64,000 bases of DNA from Actinomycetes bacterium (GTDB lineage: Bacteria; Actinomycetota; Acidimicrobiia; IMCC26256; JANYLB01), in contig JANYLB010000002.1 of NCBI GenBank assembly GCA_025363815.1, positions 33,149 to 97,148 of the forward strand, given 5' to 3'. Within the stretch, counting starts at the first letter, position 1, and each line of letters starts with the position of its first letter. The notes beneath the pieces were generated by a model, which searched no databases, was not told the DNA's origin, and was given only the letters and a program-made list of their open reading frames with translations. Below, one piece after another: positions 43,909-53,118 of this stretch. The position numbers and the translations under genes are program-made.

Positions 43909-45397
43909 GGGAAAGCTTGTGCTTCATGACCTTGCCGGTGGCATTGCGGGGCAGCTCGTCGACGAACGTGATCTGGCGCGGCCGCTTGTAGTCGGCGAGG
44001 CGTTCCTCACAGAACTCGCTGAGCTCGGGCGCGCTCAGAGCCTCGCCCCCGCGCAGGACCACGAACGCGCCGACGTCTTCGCCGAGCACCTGATGCGGTA
44101 CTCCGACGACCGCCGCCTCCTGCACCGACGGGTGCTCGAGCAAGACCGCTTCCACATCGGTCGCGTAGATGTTGTTGCCGCCACGGATGATCATGTCCTT
44201 CTTGCGACCCGCGATAAAAAGGAACCCGTCGGCGTCGAGGTACGCGAGATCGCCGGAACGAAGCCAGCCGTCTTCCGTCCAGGTGGCTGTGGTCGCGGCT
44301 TCGTCTTTGTAGTACTCCCGTTGGCGGCCGGGCATGCGGGTGAGGAGCTCACCGACCTCGCCGCTCGGGATCGAGGCACCGTCATCGTCGACGATCTTCA
44401 GCTCCATCCCGCCGACGGCCTTGCCCACCGAACCGATCCGCAGAGTCACCTGGTCTTTCGGCATCACGATGTACGCCGGACCGGCCTCGGTCATGCCGTA
44501 GGAGTTCGAGACTGTCGCGTCGGGGAGGCGTTCCTGCAGGGTCAGCAACGTCTGGGGCGCGAGTGGCGCGCTGCCGATCGAGACCGACGCGAGACTCGTC
44601 AGATCGGGCTCGGAGAATCGCGGGTGCGCCACGATCAGCTCTGCCATCGCCGGCACCAGGAACGACCACGACGGACGTTCTTGCTCGACGATGCGGAACC
44701 ACTCGTCGACGTCGAACTTCGGAAGGTAGAGGCCGACGAGCCCGAGCTTCATCGGGTTGTAGATGAACGCGATGCCGGCGAACGTGAACATCGGCGCGCC
44801 GTGTAGCCACCCGCCGCCGGTCCAGTTTGGTTCGTTGTTCGGGACCATCGCGACGTTGCGGTGGCGGACCGCGACGCCCTTCGGCAGTCCGGTGGTGCCC
44901 GAGGTGTACATAATATCGGCGAGATCGTCGATGCCTACGGCGGCCTGGAAGTCGGTGGCGTCGTCGGCGGCGAGATCGGTGAATGGCACCTCGGAGATCA
45001 ACCGCAACGAGGGCACGGCTCCGGACACCTCGTCGGCGGAGGTGCGTAGCTCGGGGCAGGTCAGCATCGCGACGATTTCGGCATGACCGAGGATCGTCAC
45101 GAGCTCGGGCACAGAGAGTCGGGTGTTGGTCGGTACCGCGACGGCACCCGCCTTGTGGACGGCGGCGTAGGCGACGATCCAGTCGAGCGCCCGCTCGCTC
45201 GGCAGGTAGATCGATACCCGATCGCCATGATCCACCCCGAGGCCGACGAGGCCGCGAGCCAACTGGTTCGAACGGTTGTCCCACTCCGAGAACGTGATCG
45301 CCGTGCCTGCCCCGATGTCGCGGTAGGCGACTGTGTCACCGAACGTACGAGCCATGTGACGCAGCTGATCGACCTGTAGATTTCCCCACTCCGGCAT
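43904..45397 (-). CDS. AMP-dependent acyl-CoA synthetase/ligase
   Basis: A 497-residue adenylate-forming ligase (FadD type). The P-loop is YTSGTTGLPKGVAVRH, the adenine motif is NSYGMTEAG, and the hinge YLDADGFLFIAGRKKDMIIRGG with C-terminal PRNATGKVMKHKL holds the catalytic Lys. It activates a carboxylic acid to its CoA thioester via acyl-AMP. The ATG at 45397 is preferred to an in-frame TTG six codons upstream. It is divergent from the PHP gene with only 19 bases between starts. Confidence 0.92.
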   Translation of the reverse strand: MPEWGNLQVDQLRHMARTFGDTVAYRDIGAGTAITFSEWDNRSNQLARGLVGLGVDHGDRVSIYLPSERALDWIVAYAAVHKAGAVAVPTNTRLSVPELVTILGHAEIVAMLTCPELRTSADEVSGAVPSLRLISEVPFTDLAADDATDFQAAVGIDDLADIMYTSGTTGLPKGVAVRHRNVAMVPNNEPNWTGGGWLHGAPMFTFAGIAFIYNPMKLGLVGLYLPKFDVDEWFRIVEQERPSWSFLVPAMAELIVAHPRFSEPDLTSLASVSIGSAPLAPQTLLTLQERLPDATVSNSYGMTEAGPAYIVMPKDQVTLRIGSVGKAVGGMELKIVDDDGASIPSGEVGELLTRMPGRQREYYKDEAATTATWTEDGWLRSGDLAYLDADGFLFIAGRKKDMIIRGGNNIYATDVEAVLLEHPSVQEAAVVGVPHQVLGEDVGAFVVLRGGEALSAPELSEFCEERLADYKRPRQITFVDELPRNATGKVMKHKLSR

Positions 45398-45416
45398 GGG
45401 TGGGACACTAATCAAT

Positions 45417-46055
45417 GTGCTGATCGACCTTCACGCCCACACCGCACCGCGCTCGAACTGCAGCACCACCACGCTGGAGGAGCTCGTGGCCTCGGCCCGT
45501 GCGCGCGGCCTCGATGCGTTGTGCATCACGGAGCACGACGTGCGGTGGCCCAATGGCGAGCTCGCCGATGCGTCTCGCCTGCTCGAGTTCCCGCTGATCC
45601 CAGGGGTCGAGCTGACGACCGACGTGGGCCACGTGCTCGCGTTCGGCCCGCTCGAGAAGCCCCTCTGGATGGGGTACCGGCTCGAAGAGCTGGTGGCCGA
45701 GACCGAGCACACCGGCACCGCGCTCGTCCTACCTCATCCGGTCCGGCGCACCGCAGGGGAGCGCGCCGTGTTGGGCGGCCGGACCCCTCCGTCACCCGAA
45801 GAGATCGCGGCGATGCCGCAGTGGTCGGCAGTGCACGCGATCGAGGTCGCGAGCACCCAGACCACGGCGCTCGAGCACACGCTCACGGCCGCCGCCCTCA
45901 TGGTGGTCCCGCGCCCGGCGATCGGGGCGAGCGACGCGCACGGCCCGGGGCTCGCGGGGGCCTACGCGACCCGCCTCGACCGTCGGGTCACGACCGCGGC
46001 CGAGCTTGCGGCCGAGATCAGGGCGGGCCATGTGGCACCGGCCCGATTCTCCTGA
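45417..46055 (+). CDS. PHP-domain metal-dependent phosphoesterase-like protein
   Basis: A 212-residue protein of the PHP superfamily. The N-terminal LIDLHAHTAPRSNCS gives HxH, then CITEHDVRW, a metal Glu/His pattern, and IPGVELTTDVGHVLAFG; SDAHGPGLAG near the end supplies the last His. It may hydrolyse a phosphoester (histidinol phosphate or nucleotide type). GTG at 45417 gives a compact start; an in-frame ATG seven codons upstream would overlap the divergent ligase. Confidence 0.82.
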   Translation: MLIDLHAHTAPRSNCSTTTLEELVASARARGLDALCITEHDVRWPNGELADASRLLEFPLIPGVELTTDVGHVLAFGPLEKPLWMGYRLEELVAETEHTGTALVLPHPVRRTAGERAVLGGRTPPSPEEIAAMPQWSAVHAIEVASTQTTALEHTLTAAALMVVPRPAIGASDAHGPGLAGAYATRLDRRVTTAAELAAEIRAGHVAPARFS

Positions 46056-46107
46056 CGTCTTCGCAGGAGCCTGACGTCTTCGCAGGAGCCTGACGCCTTC
46101 GCAGGAG
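46051..46107. repeat. three tandem 19-bp repeats carrying CTGACG half-sites
   Basis: CCTGACGTCTTCGCAGGAG is repeated exactly at 46051 and 46070 and with one change at 46089. A fourth copy begins at 46108 but turns into the operator palindrome O6. The first copy contains the stop codon of the PHP gene. Each copy carries a CTGACG half of the palindrome. Confidence 0.9.
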
Positions 46108-46108
46108 C

Positions 46109-46124
46109 CTGACGGGCCCGTCAG
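46109..46124. promoter_or_regulatory. TetR-type operator palindrome O6 (N6 class)
   Basis: CTGACGGGCCCGTCAG, a perfect 16-base palindrome without spacer, 42 bases upstream of the thiolase ATG and directly downstream of three tandem repeats with its half-site. Confidence 0.72.
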
Positions 46125-46166
46125 CTACGCTGATCGCCGGAATGCAGGCTTCGAAAGGGTTTCGTC

Positions 46167-47345
46167 ATGGGTGACGCTGTCATCGTCTCGGCCACGCGCA
46201 CGGCCATCGGCACGGCGATGAAGGGCACGCTGGTCGACGTCGACGCCGCCGACCTCGGGAAGTGGGCGATCGGGGAGGCCCTGAAGCGCTCCGGGATCCC
46301 TGCCGACGACGTCGACGACATCCAGATGGGTGAGGTGCTCCAGGGTGGTGGCGACCTCGCTCGTTACGCCGCAGTAGAGCTCGGGTTGCTGCACGTGCCG
46401 GGTGTCGCCCTGCAGCGCCATTGCGCTTCGGGGATGGCTGCGGTCCAGGGTGCAGCGGCGAGCATCATGGCCGGGATGGACACCGTCGTCATCGCCGGCG
46501 GCGCCGAGTCGGTGTCGAGCGCGCCGAGCTCGTTCAAGCGGGTGCTCGGTACCGACACCGCGGAGCCGTGGATGTCGCCCAGCCACCCCGAGACCCCCGA
46601 CGCACCGGCATTCGACATGTCGATCACGGTCGGCTGGAACGCAGCGGAGAAGGTGAACGTCACCCGCGAGGAGATGGACTTCTGGTCGTATGAGTCGCAC
46701 CGCCGTGCGGTGGAGGCGATCGATGAGGGGCGTTTCGACGACGAGATATTCGCCATCGAGGTCAACCGCCGCGACGGCGAGACGATCGTGTTCAAGGTCG
46801 ACGAGCATCCGCGGCGGACGACCACGCTCGAGAAGCTCGCGTCGCTGAAGCCGCTGCACCCCGAGATCGAGGGGTTCAGCATCACCGCCGGTAACGCGTC
46901 GGGACTGAACGATGGTTCGGCTGCGATGGTGCTCGTCGACTCCGAGTACGCGAAGTCGAACGGCGTGGAGCCGCTCGCGACCGTTCGTTCGTGGGCGTCG
47001 GCGGGTGTTCCTCCGGCCGAGACGGGCCTCGGTCCGACACTGGCGATCCCGAAGGCGCTGAAGCGTGCCAGCCTCACTGTTGCCGACGTCGACCTGTTCG
47101 AGATCAACGAGGCGTTCGCGTCGATGTGCGTCGCGTCCACCCGCATACTGGGCATTCCGCACGAGATCACGAACGTAAGTGGGAGCGGGTGCAGTCTCGG
47201 CCACCCGATCGCGGCCACTGGTGCCCGCATGATCGTGACGCTGGTACACGAGTTGCGCCGTCGGGGCGGTGGCATCGGCGTGGCGAGCATGTGCGCCGGC
47301 GGTGGCATGGGCTCCGCGACGGTCATAGAAGTACCCGCCGGATAG
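46167..47345 (+). CDS. acetyl-CoA acetyltransferase / 3-ketoacyl-CoA thiolase
   Basis: A 392-residue thiolase with intact catalysis: nucleophile Cys86 in LQRHCASGMAAV, His in FEINEAFASM, GHPIAATGARM and acid/base Cys in CAGGGMGSA. It performs the thiolytic release of acetyl- or propionyl-CoA in beta-oxidation. ATG start with GAAAGG upstream and operator O6 close by. Unlike the Ltp2-like protein at 29927 it has the full Cys-His-Cys set, so it is a true thiolase. Confidence 0.95.
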   Translation: MGDAVIVSATRTAIGTAMKGTLVDVDAADLGKWAIGEALKRSGIPADDVDDIQMGEVLQGGGDLARYAAVELGLLHVPGVALQRHCASGMAAVQGAAASIMAGMDTVVIAGGAESVSSAPSSFKRVLGTDTAEPWMSPSHPETPDAPAFDMSITVGWNAAEKVNVTREEMDFWSYESHRRAVEAIDEGRFDDEIFAIEVNRRDGETIVFKVDEHPRRTTTLEKLASLKPLHPEIEGFSITAGNASGLNDGSAAMVLVDSEYAKSNGVEPLATVRSWASAGVPPAETGLGPTLAIPKALKRASLTVADVDLFEINEAFASMCVASTRILGIPHEITNVSGSGCSLGHPIAATGARMIVTLVHELRRRGGGIGVASMCAGGGMGSATVIEVPAG

Positions 47346-47356
47346 CGCCTCAGGAT

Positions 47357-48373
47357 CTACAGGAAGGTCGCGCCGGCGAGGGCGCGTTCTTCCCACCACG
47401 CCAGCTCTTCGGGATCGCCGAGCGCTTTCTCCCATCCGAACTCGACGAAGGCGCCCAGGAACGCGAGCGCGAGCGCGCGGTCCCACCACGGCTGCGTATC
47501 GATGCCGTGGCGCTCGAGCGCGGCGCGGTAGGCCTCGATCGCATCGTCTTTGCTGTGGCCGAGCGGGAGCCGCGCCCGGTTGAGCGCCAGGTACCAGGTG
47601 AGCTCGGTGACTCCGGGTCCGATGCCCGGGTTCGCCCAGTCGATCAGGATCGTCCGCCCGTCTGGGTGACGCCCGAGGTTTCCCATCTTCCAGTCGCCCT
47701 GCATGAAGGTCGCAGGGAGACCGTGGAGCGCCCTTACGAGCGGGTCGGGATCGATCAGCAGCGCAGAGATGAGTGGCGCCGACTGTGGCGCGACATCGCC
47801 GAAGCGCGCCCAACCGTTACCGACGATGCGGGGGACGGCTTCGGGGAACCCGAGCAATTCTTCACATTTCACCATCGAGGGGCCGAAGCACGTGTACCTA
47901 TTGGCGAGGGGCGTCCACTCCGGCGAGTCGGACCAGCCCCAGAAGGCGGCGTGGAACTCTGCCATGTGCTCCATGAATCCGAGCTGGGCGTCGAGGGGTA
48001 TCGGCTCATCGCCCTCGGGCACGAGCTCATCGCTGACGTCGCGCAGGAGGATTGCGGCACCCGAACGACCCGACCCCGAAAGATCGGTGCAGGCGCCTAC
48101 GTACGCGGAGTCAATCGTCGCGGGGACCAGGTCGAGGATCCCGGAGCGCCAAACCTCGACCGGCTTGTAGCCGATGTCGCCGACGGCGCGCATGATCCAG
48201 TCGTGATCGCGCGACAGGTGCTTCACGACGTAGCGCTCACCGTCGATCGTCACGCGTTCGAAGCGGGCACCCGACTTGGAGTCGGTCGCGTGCATCTCCG
48301 TTCTATCGGTCACCTCGGCCAGCATCTCTTCGACGGTGGCCGCGACCGGGCGGGGAGTGAGCGCGGGCTCCAC
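47357..48373 (-). CDS. APH/ecdysteroid-kinase-like phosphotransferase
   Basis: A 338-residue kinase-fold protein. ERYVVKHLSRDHDWIMRAVGD holds the ATP-binding Lys, TFMQGDWKMGNLG is the catalytic loop (GDxxxxN instead of HxDxxxxN), and ILIDWANPGIGPGVTEL the metal site. Related proteins are annotated as aminoglycoside or ecdysteroid kinases; in this context it may phosphorylate a small hydroxylated lipid or alcohol. The GTG at 48373 is used. The divergent hisN start is 24 bases away, which leaves little room for two promoters. Confidence 0.82.
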   Translation of the reverse strand: MEPALTPRPVAATVEEMLAEVTDRTEMHATDSKSGARFERVTIDGERYVVKHLSRDHDWIMRAVGDIGYKPVEVWRSGILDLVPATIDSAYVGACTDLSGSGRSGAAILLRDVSDELVPEGDEPIPLDAQLGFMEHMAEFHAAFWGWSDSPEWTPLANRYTCFGPSMVKCEELLGFPEAVPRIVGNGWARFGDVAPQSAPLISALLIDPDPLVRALHGLPATFMQGDWKMGNLGRHPDGRTILIDWANPGIGPGVTELTWYLALNRARLPLGHSKDDAIEAYRAALERHGIDTQPWWDRALALAFLGAFVEFGWEKALGDPEELAWWEERALAGATFL

Positions 48374-48396
48374 GCCGAGGATCGTAGTGTTCGGCC

Positions 48397-49173
48397 ATGG
48401 CGCCGACACTCGACGAAGACCTTGAGCTCGCACAGCAGCTTGCCGACGCGGCCGACGTGATCACGCTCTCGCGGTTCCGAGCTGATGATCTGGTGGTCGA
48501 GACCAAGCCCGACATGACTCCGGTGAGCGAGGCCGATCGACTAGTCGAGGAGACGATCCGCGCCTCCCTTGCCACGGCTCGACCCGATGACGGAGTGGTC
48601 GGCGAAGAGTTCCCCGATACGCCAGGTGGGTCCGGGCGTCGCTGGATCATCGATCCGATCGATGGAACCAAGAGCTACGTCAGGGGCATTCCCGTTTACG
48701 CCACGCTGATCGCACTCGAGACCGACGGTGAGCTCGTGCTCGGGGTCGTGTCGGCTCCCGCGCTGGGGCGGCGGTGGTGGGCCACTCGCGGCGGCGGTGC
48801 GTTCCGTGACGGCGAGCCGATCAGGGTATCGGCCGTCGGCCGCATCGAAGACGCTCACCTCACCTACGACAGCGTCTCCGCGTTCGATGCCGCGGGTCTC
48901 ACCGATGAGTTTCTGGCTCTGACCCGGCGATGCTGGCGGAGCCGTGGGTTCGGAGACTTCTGGCAGTATGCCCTGGTCGCCGAAGGTGCGGTCGACATCG
49001 CGCTCGAGCCCAGTGGGCTCAAGATTTGGGACCTCGCGCCTCTCCTTGTGCTCATTGAGGAGGCAGGCGGTCGGTTCACAGACTTCGCCGGCGACATGCG
49101 TGCCGATGGCGGGAGCGCCATGGCGACGAACGGTCTCCTGCACGACGCTGTTCAAGCCGCGATGCGCAGCTGA
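48397..49173 (+). CDS. hisN: histidinol-phosphatase, inositol-monophosphatase family
   Basis: A 258-residue metal-dependent phosphatase closely following actinobacterial HisN: LADAADVITLSRFRADDLVVETKPDMTPVSEADR at the start, VGEEF as the first metal Glu site, WIIDPIDGTKSYVRGIPVYATLIAL as the metal/phosphate motif and GLKIWDLAPLLVLIEEAGGRFTD near the end. It dephosphorylates histidinol phosphate in histidine synthesis. ATG start. No other his genes are in the window. Confidence 0.9.
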   Translation: MAPTLDEDLELAQQLADAADVITLSRFRADDLVVETKPDMTPVSEADRLVEETIRASLATARPDDGVVGEEFPDTPGGSGRRWIIDPIDGTKSYVRGIPVYATLIALETDGELVLGVVSAPALGRRWWATRGGGAFRDGEPIRVSAVGRIEDAHLTYDSVSAFDAAGLTDEFLALTRRCWRSRGFGDFWQYALVAEGAVDIALEPSGLKIWDLAPLLVLIEEAGGRFTDFAGDMRADGGSAMATNGLLHDAVQAAMRS

Positions 49174-49174
49174 T

Positions 49175-50323
49175 TCAGGCCGTCGCGAGTCGTTCGATCG
49201 TGGGAACCAACGCGCCGGGGTGGGCCAACGCTTCGAACTGATCGGCGAGCGCCCGAGCCGCGTCTGGAAAAGCTTGTTCGCCGAGCAGGCGAGCGAGGGC
49301 TCCGCTCACCGCCGACGGGTCGCAGTTATCCGGTTCGAGCGTGATGCCTGCGCCGGCAGAAGTCAGCGCGTCGGCGTTGTCGAACTGGTCGGCGGCGATC
49401 GGGATGCAGAGTTGGGGAATCCCGCGCGCCGCCGCCGCGAGCATCGTCCCCGCGCCGGCGTGTGACACCACGATCGCGACGCGATCGAGGAAGAGGTGCT
49501 GGGGGACATACGACTCGAGCTGCACGTTCGGAGGAGTCGGACTCAGAGTGCTCTGGTCGAACCGGGGCCCTGTCGTCGCGATCACGTCGATGTCGAGTTC
49601 GCCCAACGGCTCGAGCATTGCTCGCCATGGTGCGCGTGCCCCGAGCTCGGTTCCGAACGTCACGTATACGGCGGGGCGTTCGATGCCGACTCGGCTGATC
49701 CAGTCGGGCCCGACGTCAGGGGGCCCACCGTCGAAGTGGAGCGGGCGGATGGAACGCACCCGTTGCCCTTGCGGTGCTGCACCGAGCCCGGCCGGAAATG
49801 GGTGCAGGTAGAGGTGGTCTACCAGTCCGAGGTCGGCGGGCACCGTCTGACCTTCGGCGGCCCATACGCCGGCAACCTCTGCGGCTGCCCGTTCCAGCAC
49901 AAGGCTCGGGAGCAGCCCACTGAACGCTACGGTGACATGAGGGACCCCCCGCGCGGTGGCCACCGGCGCGACTCCCAGCTCCGCGAGGTCGTTCACGACG
50001 AGTTGGGGTCGGAACCTCTCGAAGATTCCGATGAGGTCGTCGCGCATTCGGGGCGCGGCGACGCGCCCGAAGAGGCCCCCGAAGATCACCGGTCGGCGAG
50101 CACGCGGCGTCAGCTCCAAGTAGTCGGAGGTCGTTGCCAGAAACTCATCCATGCGCTCCGACGCGTTCACTCCGGCCGGTGTCGCGGTGAACCCGTGCCG
50201 CTCGACCAGCGCGCAGGAGTCGGAGGCGGTTGCCCACAGCAGATCGTTGCCGGCATCGGCCAGCGCTTTTGCAATAGATACCAATGGATAGATGTGCCCA
50301 GCACCTGGGGTCGACGTGATCAA
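49175..50323 (-). CDS. UDP-glycosyltransferase family 1 (MGT-type)
   Basis: A 382-residue GT-B glycosyltransferase. The start ITSTPGAGHIYPLVSIAKALADAG is the acceptor-domain motif, and the donor site VVSHAGAGTMLAAAARGIPQLCIPIAADQFDNA matches the GT1 signature. Such enzymes add sugars to lipophilic acceptors such as polyketides, sterols or terpenes. The coordinate given uses TTG at 50323, but an ATT at 50332 lies five bases after AGGGAGG and gives IRILITSTPGAGH, which fits the family better; see findings. Confidence 0.9.
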   Translation of the reverse strand: MITSTPGAGHIYPLVSIAKALADAGNDLLWATASDSCALVERHGFTATPAGVNASERMDEFLATTSDYLELTPRARRPVIFGGLFGRVAAPRMRDDLIGIFERFRPQLVVNDLAELGVAPVATARGVPHVTVAFSGLLPSLVLERAAAEVAGVWAAEGQTVPADLGLVDHLYLHPFPAGLGAAPQGQRVRSIRPLHFDGGPPDVGPDWISRVGIERPAVYVTFGTELGARAPWRAMLEPLGELDIDVIATTGPRFDQSTLSPTPPNVQLESYVPQHLFLDRVAIVVSHAGAGTMLAAAARGIPQLCIPIAADQFDNADALTSAGAGITLEPDNCDPSAVSGALARLLGEQAFPDAARALADQFEALAHPGALVPTIERLATA

Positions 50324-50485
50324 GATCCGAATCGCAACCTCCCTGTGCGGCCGAGCGGGGCGGGCTTGGGAAGCAACCCGCGGGCGGTGGCATTCTGTCG
50401 CACGGTGTCTCCGAGCGACAATGAGCGCGGGCTCGCCACCGCGCCCGAGACAGCGGTGTGGCGTACAGGCGTACAGTCGTCGGCC

Positions 50486-51835
50486 ATGTCGAAGGCAGCG
50501 TCTGAGATCACAGTCGGGATAGACATCGGGACGACGTCGGTGAAAGCCGTCGCCGCCGATGCCGATGGGAATGTTGTTGCCCGGTCACGGGTGCCGCACC
50601 GCATCCTCGTCACCGCGCCCGACCGGCTCGAGCACGATGCCGGCGAGGCGTGGCGGCGCGGCCCGGAACAGGCCTTGGCGGAGCTCGGCGACGTCGGCCG
50701 CGAGGCACGGGGCGTCTCGGTGGCGGCGATGGTCCCGTCGCTCACCGCGGTTGACGAGGCGGGGATACCGCGCACTCCCGGCTTGCTCTACGGCGATGCC
50801 CGGGGCGGGACCGGCGGATCCGGAAACCCGGCTCAGAGCGGCGAGCTAGTCGGCTTCCTGCACTGGAGCGCGCAGCAGTACCCCGACGCGGCCGGGTTCT
50901 GGCCCGCGCAAGCGGTGGCGAACCGCGCGCTCGGGGGCGAGGCGGTGCTCGACACGTCGACTGCGGCGACCGCGTTCCCGTTGTTCGACTGGCGAAGCTG
51001 GGACCCCGCGGTCGCGAGCGCCGCCGGCATCACCACCGACCAGCTCCCGCGCCTCGTTCCAACCGCGGCGGAGTGCGGCCGGGTCGGGGGTCCCGGCGGC
51101 CCGGTGCTCGCATCGGGTTGCATCGACGCGTTGGCCGAGCAGATCGTTGCCGGCGCCGACGCGCCTGGGGACGTGCTGGTGATCCTGGGCACGACTCTCA
51201 TCATCTGGGTGGTCATCCCCGAGACCGAGGTCCCGAAAGACGCGGGCGGCTACTACCCGATTCCACACACCGCGTCGGGGAACTTCCTGCTCGGCGGCCC
51301 GAGCAACGCGGGTGGGCTGTTCGTCAACTGGGCCCTCGACGGTCTCGGCGCACGCGAGGCCGCGCCGACCACGGACCCGGGCGCGGTTCCAGTGTGGGCG
51401 CCGTATCCGCGCGGAGAGCGATCGCCGCTCGACGATCCGAGCCGTAGGGCTGTGCTCGCCGACCTCGACCTCACCCAGGGCCCCGGTGCGGTCCGGCGAG
51501 CGACGTTCGAAGCATCCGGGTTCGTCACCAGGCGGGCGATCGAGGCGAGCGGTCGATCGGCGCGCCGTATCGTCGCCACCGGGGGCGGAACCCGCGTCGA
51601 CGAATGGGTCCAAGCGCTTGCCGATGGCACCGGGCTCCCCGTCGACTGCGTCGCCGTTCCCGAAGGTGGCGCCCTGGGGTCGGCCTTCCTGGCCCGGGTG
51701 GCCGCCGGGCTGGAGGAGTCGATGCTCGACGCCCGGCGGTGGGCGCGCGTCTCGCGAACGGTGGAACCCGAGCCCCGCTGGAACGAGGCTATGGAAGACC
51801 GGTACCGGCGCTTTCTCGAGCTCTCGCCCCGGTAG
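50486..51835 (+). CDS. FGGY-family carbohydrate kinase (xylulokinase-like)
   Basis: A 449-residue sugar kinase. VGIDIGTTSVKAVAADADGNVV is the phosphate-1 strand, SGCIDALAEQIVAGADAPGDVLVILGTTLIIWV the central region, and RIVATGGGTRVDEWVQALADGTGLPV the adenosine motif. It is shorter than E. coli xylulokinase but contains both domains. Likely substrate: a pentulose or related polyol. The ATG at 50486 follows GTGGCGTACAGGCGTACAG, with a direct repeat of GCGTACAG. It is divergent from the glycosyltransferase. Confidence 0.88.
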   Translation: MSKAASEITVGIDIGTTSVKAVAADADGNVVARSRVPHRILVTAPDRLEHDAGEAWRRGPEQALAELGDVGREARGVSVAAMVPSLTAVDEAGIPRTPGLLYGDARGGTGGSGNPAQSGELVGFLHWSAQQYPDAAGFWPAQAVANRALGGEAVLDTSTAATAFPLFDWRSWDPAVASAAGITTDQLPRLVPTAAECGRVGGPGGPVLASGCIDALAEQIVAGADAPGDVLVILGTTLIIWVVIPETEVPKDAGGYYPIPHTASGNFLLGGPSNAGGLFVNWALDGLGAREAAPTTDPGAVPVWAPYPRGERSPLDDPSRRAVLADLDLTQGPGAVRRATFEASGFVTRRAIEASGRSARRIVATGGGTRVDEWVQALADGTGLPVDCVAVPEGGALGSAFLARVAAGLEESMLDARRWARVSRTVEPEPRWNEAMEDRYRRFLELSPR

Positions 51836-51856
51836 GTGGGCCGGCGGTCCTAGTAT

Positions 51857-51872
51857 CTGACACACACGTCAG
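51857..51872. promoter_or_regulatory. TetR-type operator palindrome O7 (N6 class)
   Basis: CTGAC-ACACAC-GTCAG, 20 bases before the P450 GTG. TAGTAT, a -10-like hexamer, ends one base before the left arm, so the site would cover the transcription start as in O1. Confidence 0.68.
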
Positions 51873-51892
51873 CAAACGGAAGGGGACCACCG

Positions 51893-53107
51893 GTGTCGAC
51901 CAGTACGTGGGATCCAATGGCCCAGTTCGTCGGCACCGTCGCGGGCGACTCACGCAACCCATATCTCGGGTTCGACGCTAAGCGCCGCGACACCCCGATC
52001 GAGCGGCGCCGCAACGTGTCGTTCGACGGCAGCGACAACGGCGCCGATATGTACTACGTCTACCGCTACGACGACGTTGCCACCGTGCTGCGCGACAACA
52101 TCACGTTCTGCTCGGGCAGCATCCGTGAGCTGCTCGAGGTGGTCATGGGCCCGTACCCGCTGGTCGGGATGGACGAACCAGAGCACAAACGCCTCCGTTC
52201 GCTCGTCGCGCAGGCGTTCCGCCAGAAGACGCTCGCGCACTGGAACGATGACGTCGTCGGGCCGGTCGTCGATGACACGATCGACACGTTCATCGAACGC
52301 GGCGAGGCCGAGCTCGTGCGTGAGTTCACCTACCTCTACCCGGTGCAGGTGATCGGCGCGCTCCTCGGTCTTCCGCGCGAGGACTACCAATACTTCCAAC
52401 CCCGCGCGCTCGCGCTCACGAACGTCGCTGCCCAACCCGAGCCTGGCCTCATCGCCGCGGTGGAGCTGCGCGACTATTTCTCGGGCATCCTCGACGCGCG
52501 CCGCAAGGAGCCCCGAGACGACCTGATCAGCGAACTCGTCAACGCGGAGCTCGACGGCGAGGTTCTCGGCGATGAAGAGATCTTCTCGTTCCTCCGGCTG
52601 CTGCTACCTGCCGGCGCCGAGACCACCTATCGGGCCACGGGAAACTTGATCTACGCCTTGCTGACCCATCCCGACCAGTTCGAGGCGCTCAAGGCCGATC
52701 GCTCGCTGATGACGCAGACAATCGAGGAGCTGATCCGCTGGGAGAGCCCGCTCACGATCACGTCGCGCCAGTGCACGCGCGACACCGAGATCGGGGGCGT
52801 CAAGATCCCGGCCGGTGCCGACGTCGTCGCCGGTGTCGGATCCGCGAACCACGATCCGACCCGCTGGGAGAACGCCGACGACTTCGACATCTTCCGCCCG
52901 GTGATCCCGCACATCTCCTTCGGCGTCGGAGTGCACATGTGCCTCGGTATGCACCTCGCGCGGATGGAGATGGCGAAGGCCGTCGAGCGGCTGATCGATC
53001 GGTGTCCGAACCTCCGCCTCGACGAGGAGGCCGTCGCCCGCGACGACGTCCACATCCATGGCGAGAACTTCCGGTCGCCGACTTCGCTGCCGGTGCTGTT
53101 CGGTTAG
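51893..53107 (+). CDS. cytochrome P450
   Basis: A 404-residue P450. The I-helix is LLLPAGAETTYRA, ExxR is EELIRW, and haem loop SFGVGVHMCLGMHLAR with Cys350 is canonical. The N-terminus (NPYLGFDAKRRDTPIERR) resembles CYP families in steroid and terpene clusters. Operator O7 is directly upstream, so it probably belongs to the TetR-controlled catabolic set; the ferredoxin at 55352 is a candidate partner. GTG start. Confidence 0.94.
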   Translation: MSTSTWDPMAQFVGTVAGDSRNPYLGFDAKRRDTPIERRRNVSFDGSDNGADMYYVYRYDDVATVLRDNITFCSGSIRELLEVVMGPYPLVGMDEPEHKRLRSLVAQAFRQKTLAHWNDDVVGPVVDDTIDTFIERGEAELVREFTYLYPVQVIGALLGLPREDYQYFQPRALALTNVAAQPEPGLIAAVELRDYFSGILDARRKEPRDDLISELVNAELDGEVLGDEEIFSFLRLLLPAGAETTYRATGNLIYALLTHPDQFEALKADRSLMTQTIEELIRWESPLTITSRQCTRDTEIGGVKIPAGADVVAGVGSANHDPTRWENADDFDIFRPVIPHISFGVGVHMCLGMHLARMEMAKAVERLIDRCPNLRLDEEAVARDDVHIHGENFRSPTSLPVLFG

Positions 53108-53118
53108 ATCGCCCGGCG

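Noticed and set aside
46051..46107. CRISPR-like array
   Set aside because: Units are directly adjacent without unique spacers, so they are simple tandem repeats.
49496..50485. N-terminal extension of the FGGY kinase frame by 330 codons
   Set aside because: It runs antisense to the glycosyltransferase; the FGGY fold begins at the ATG at 50486.
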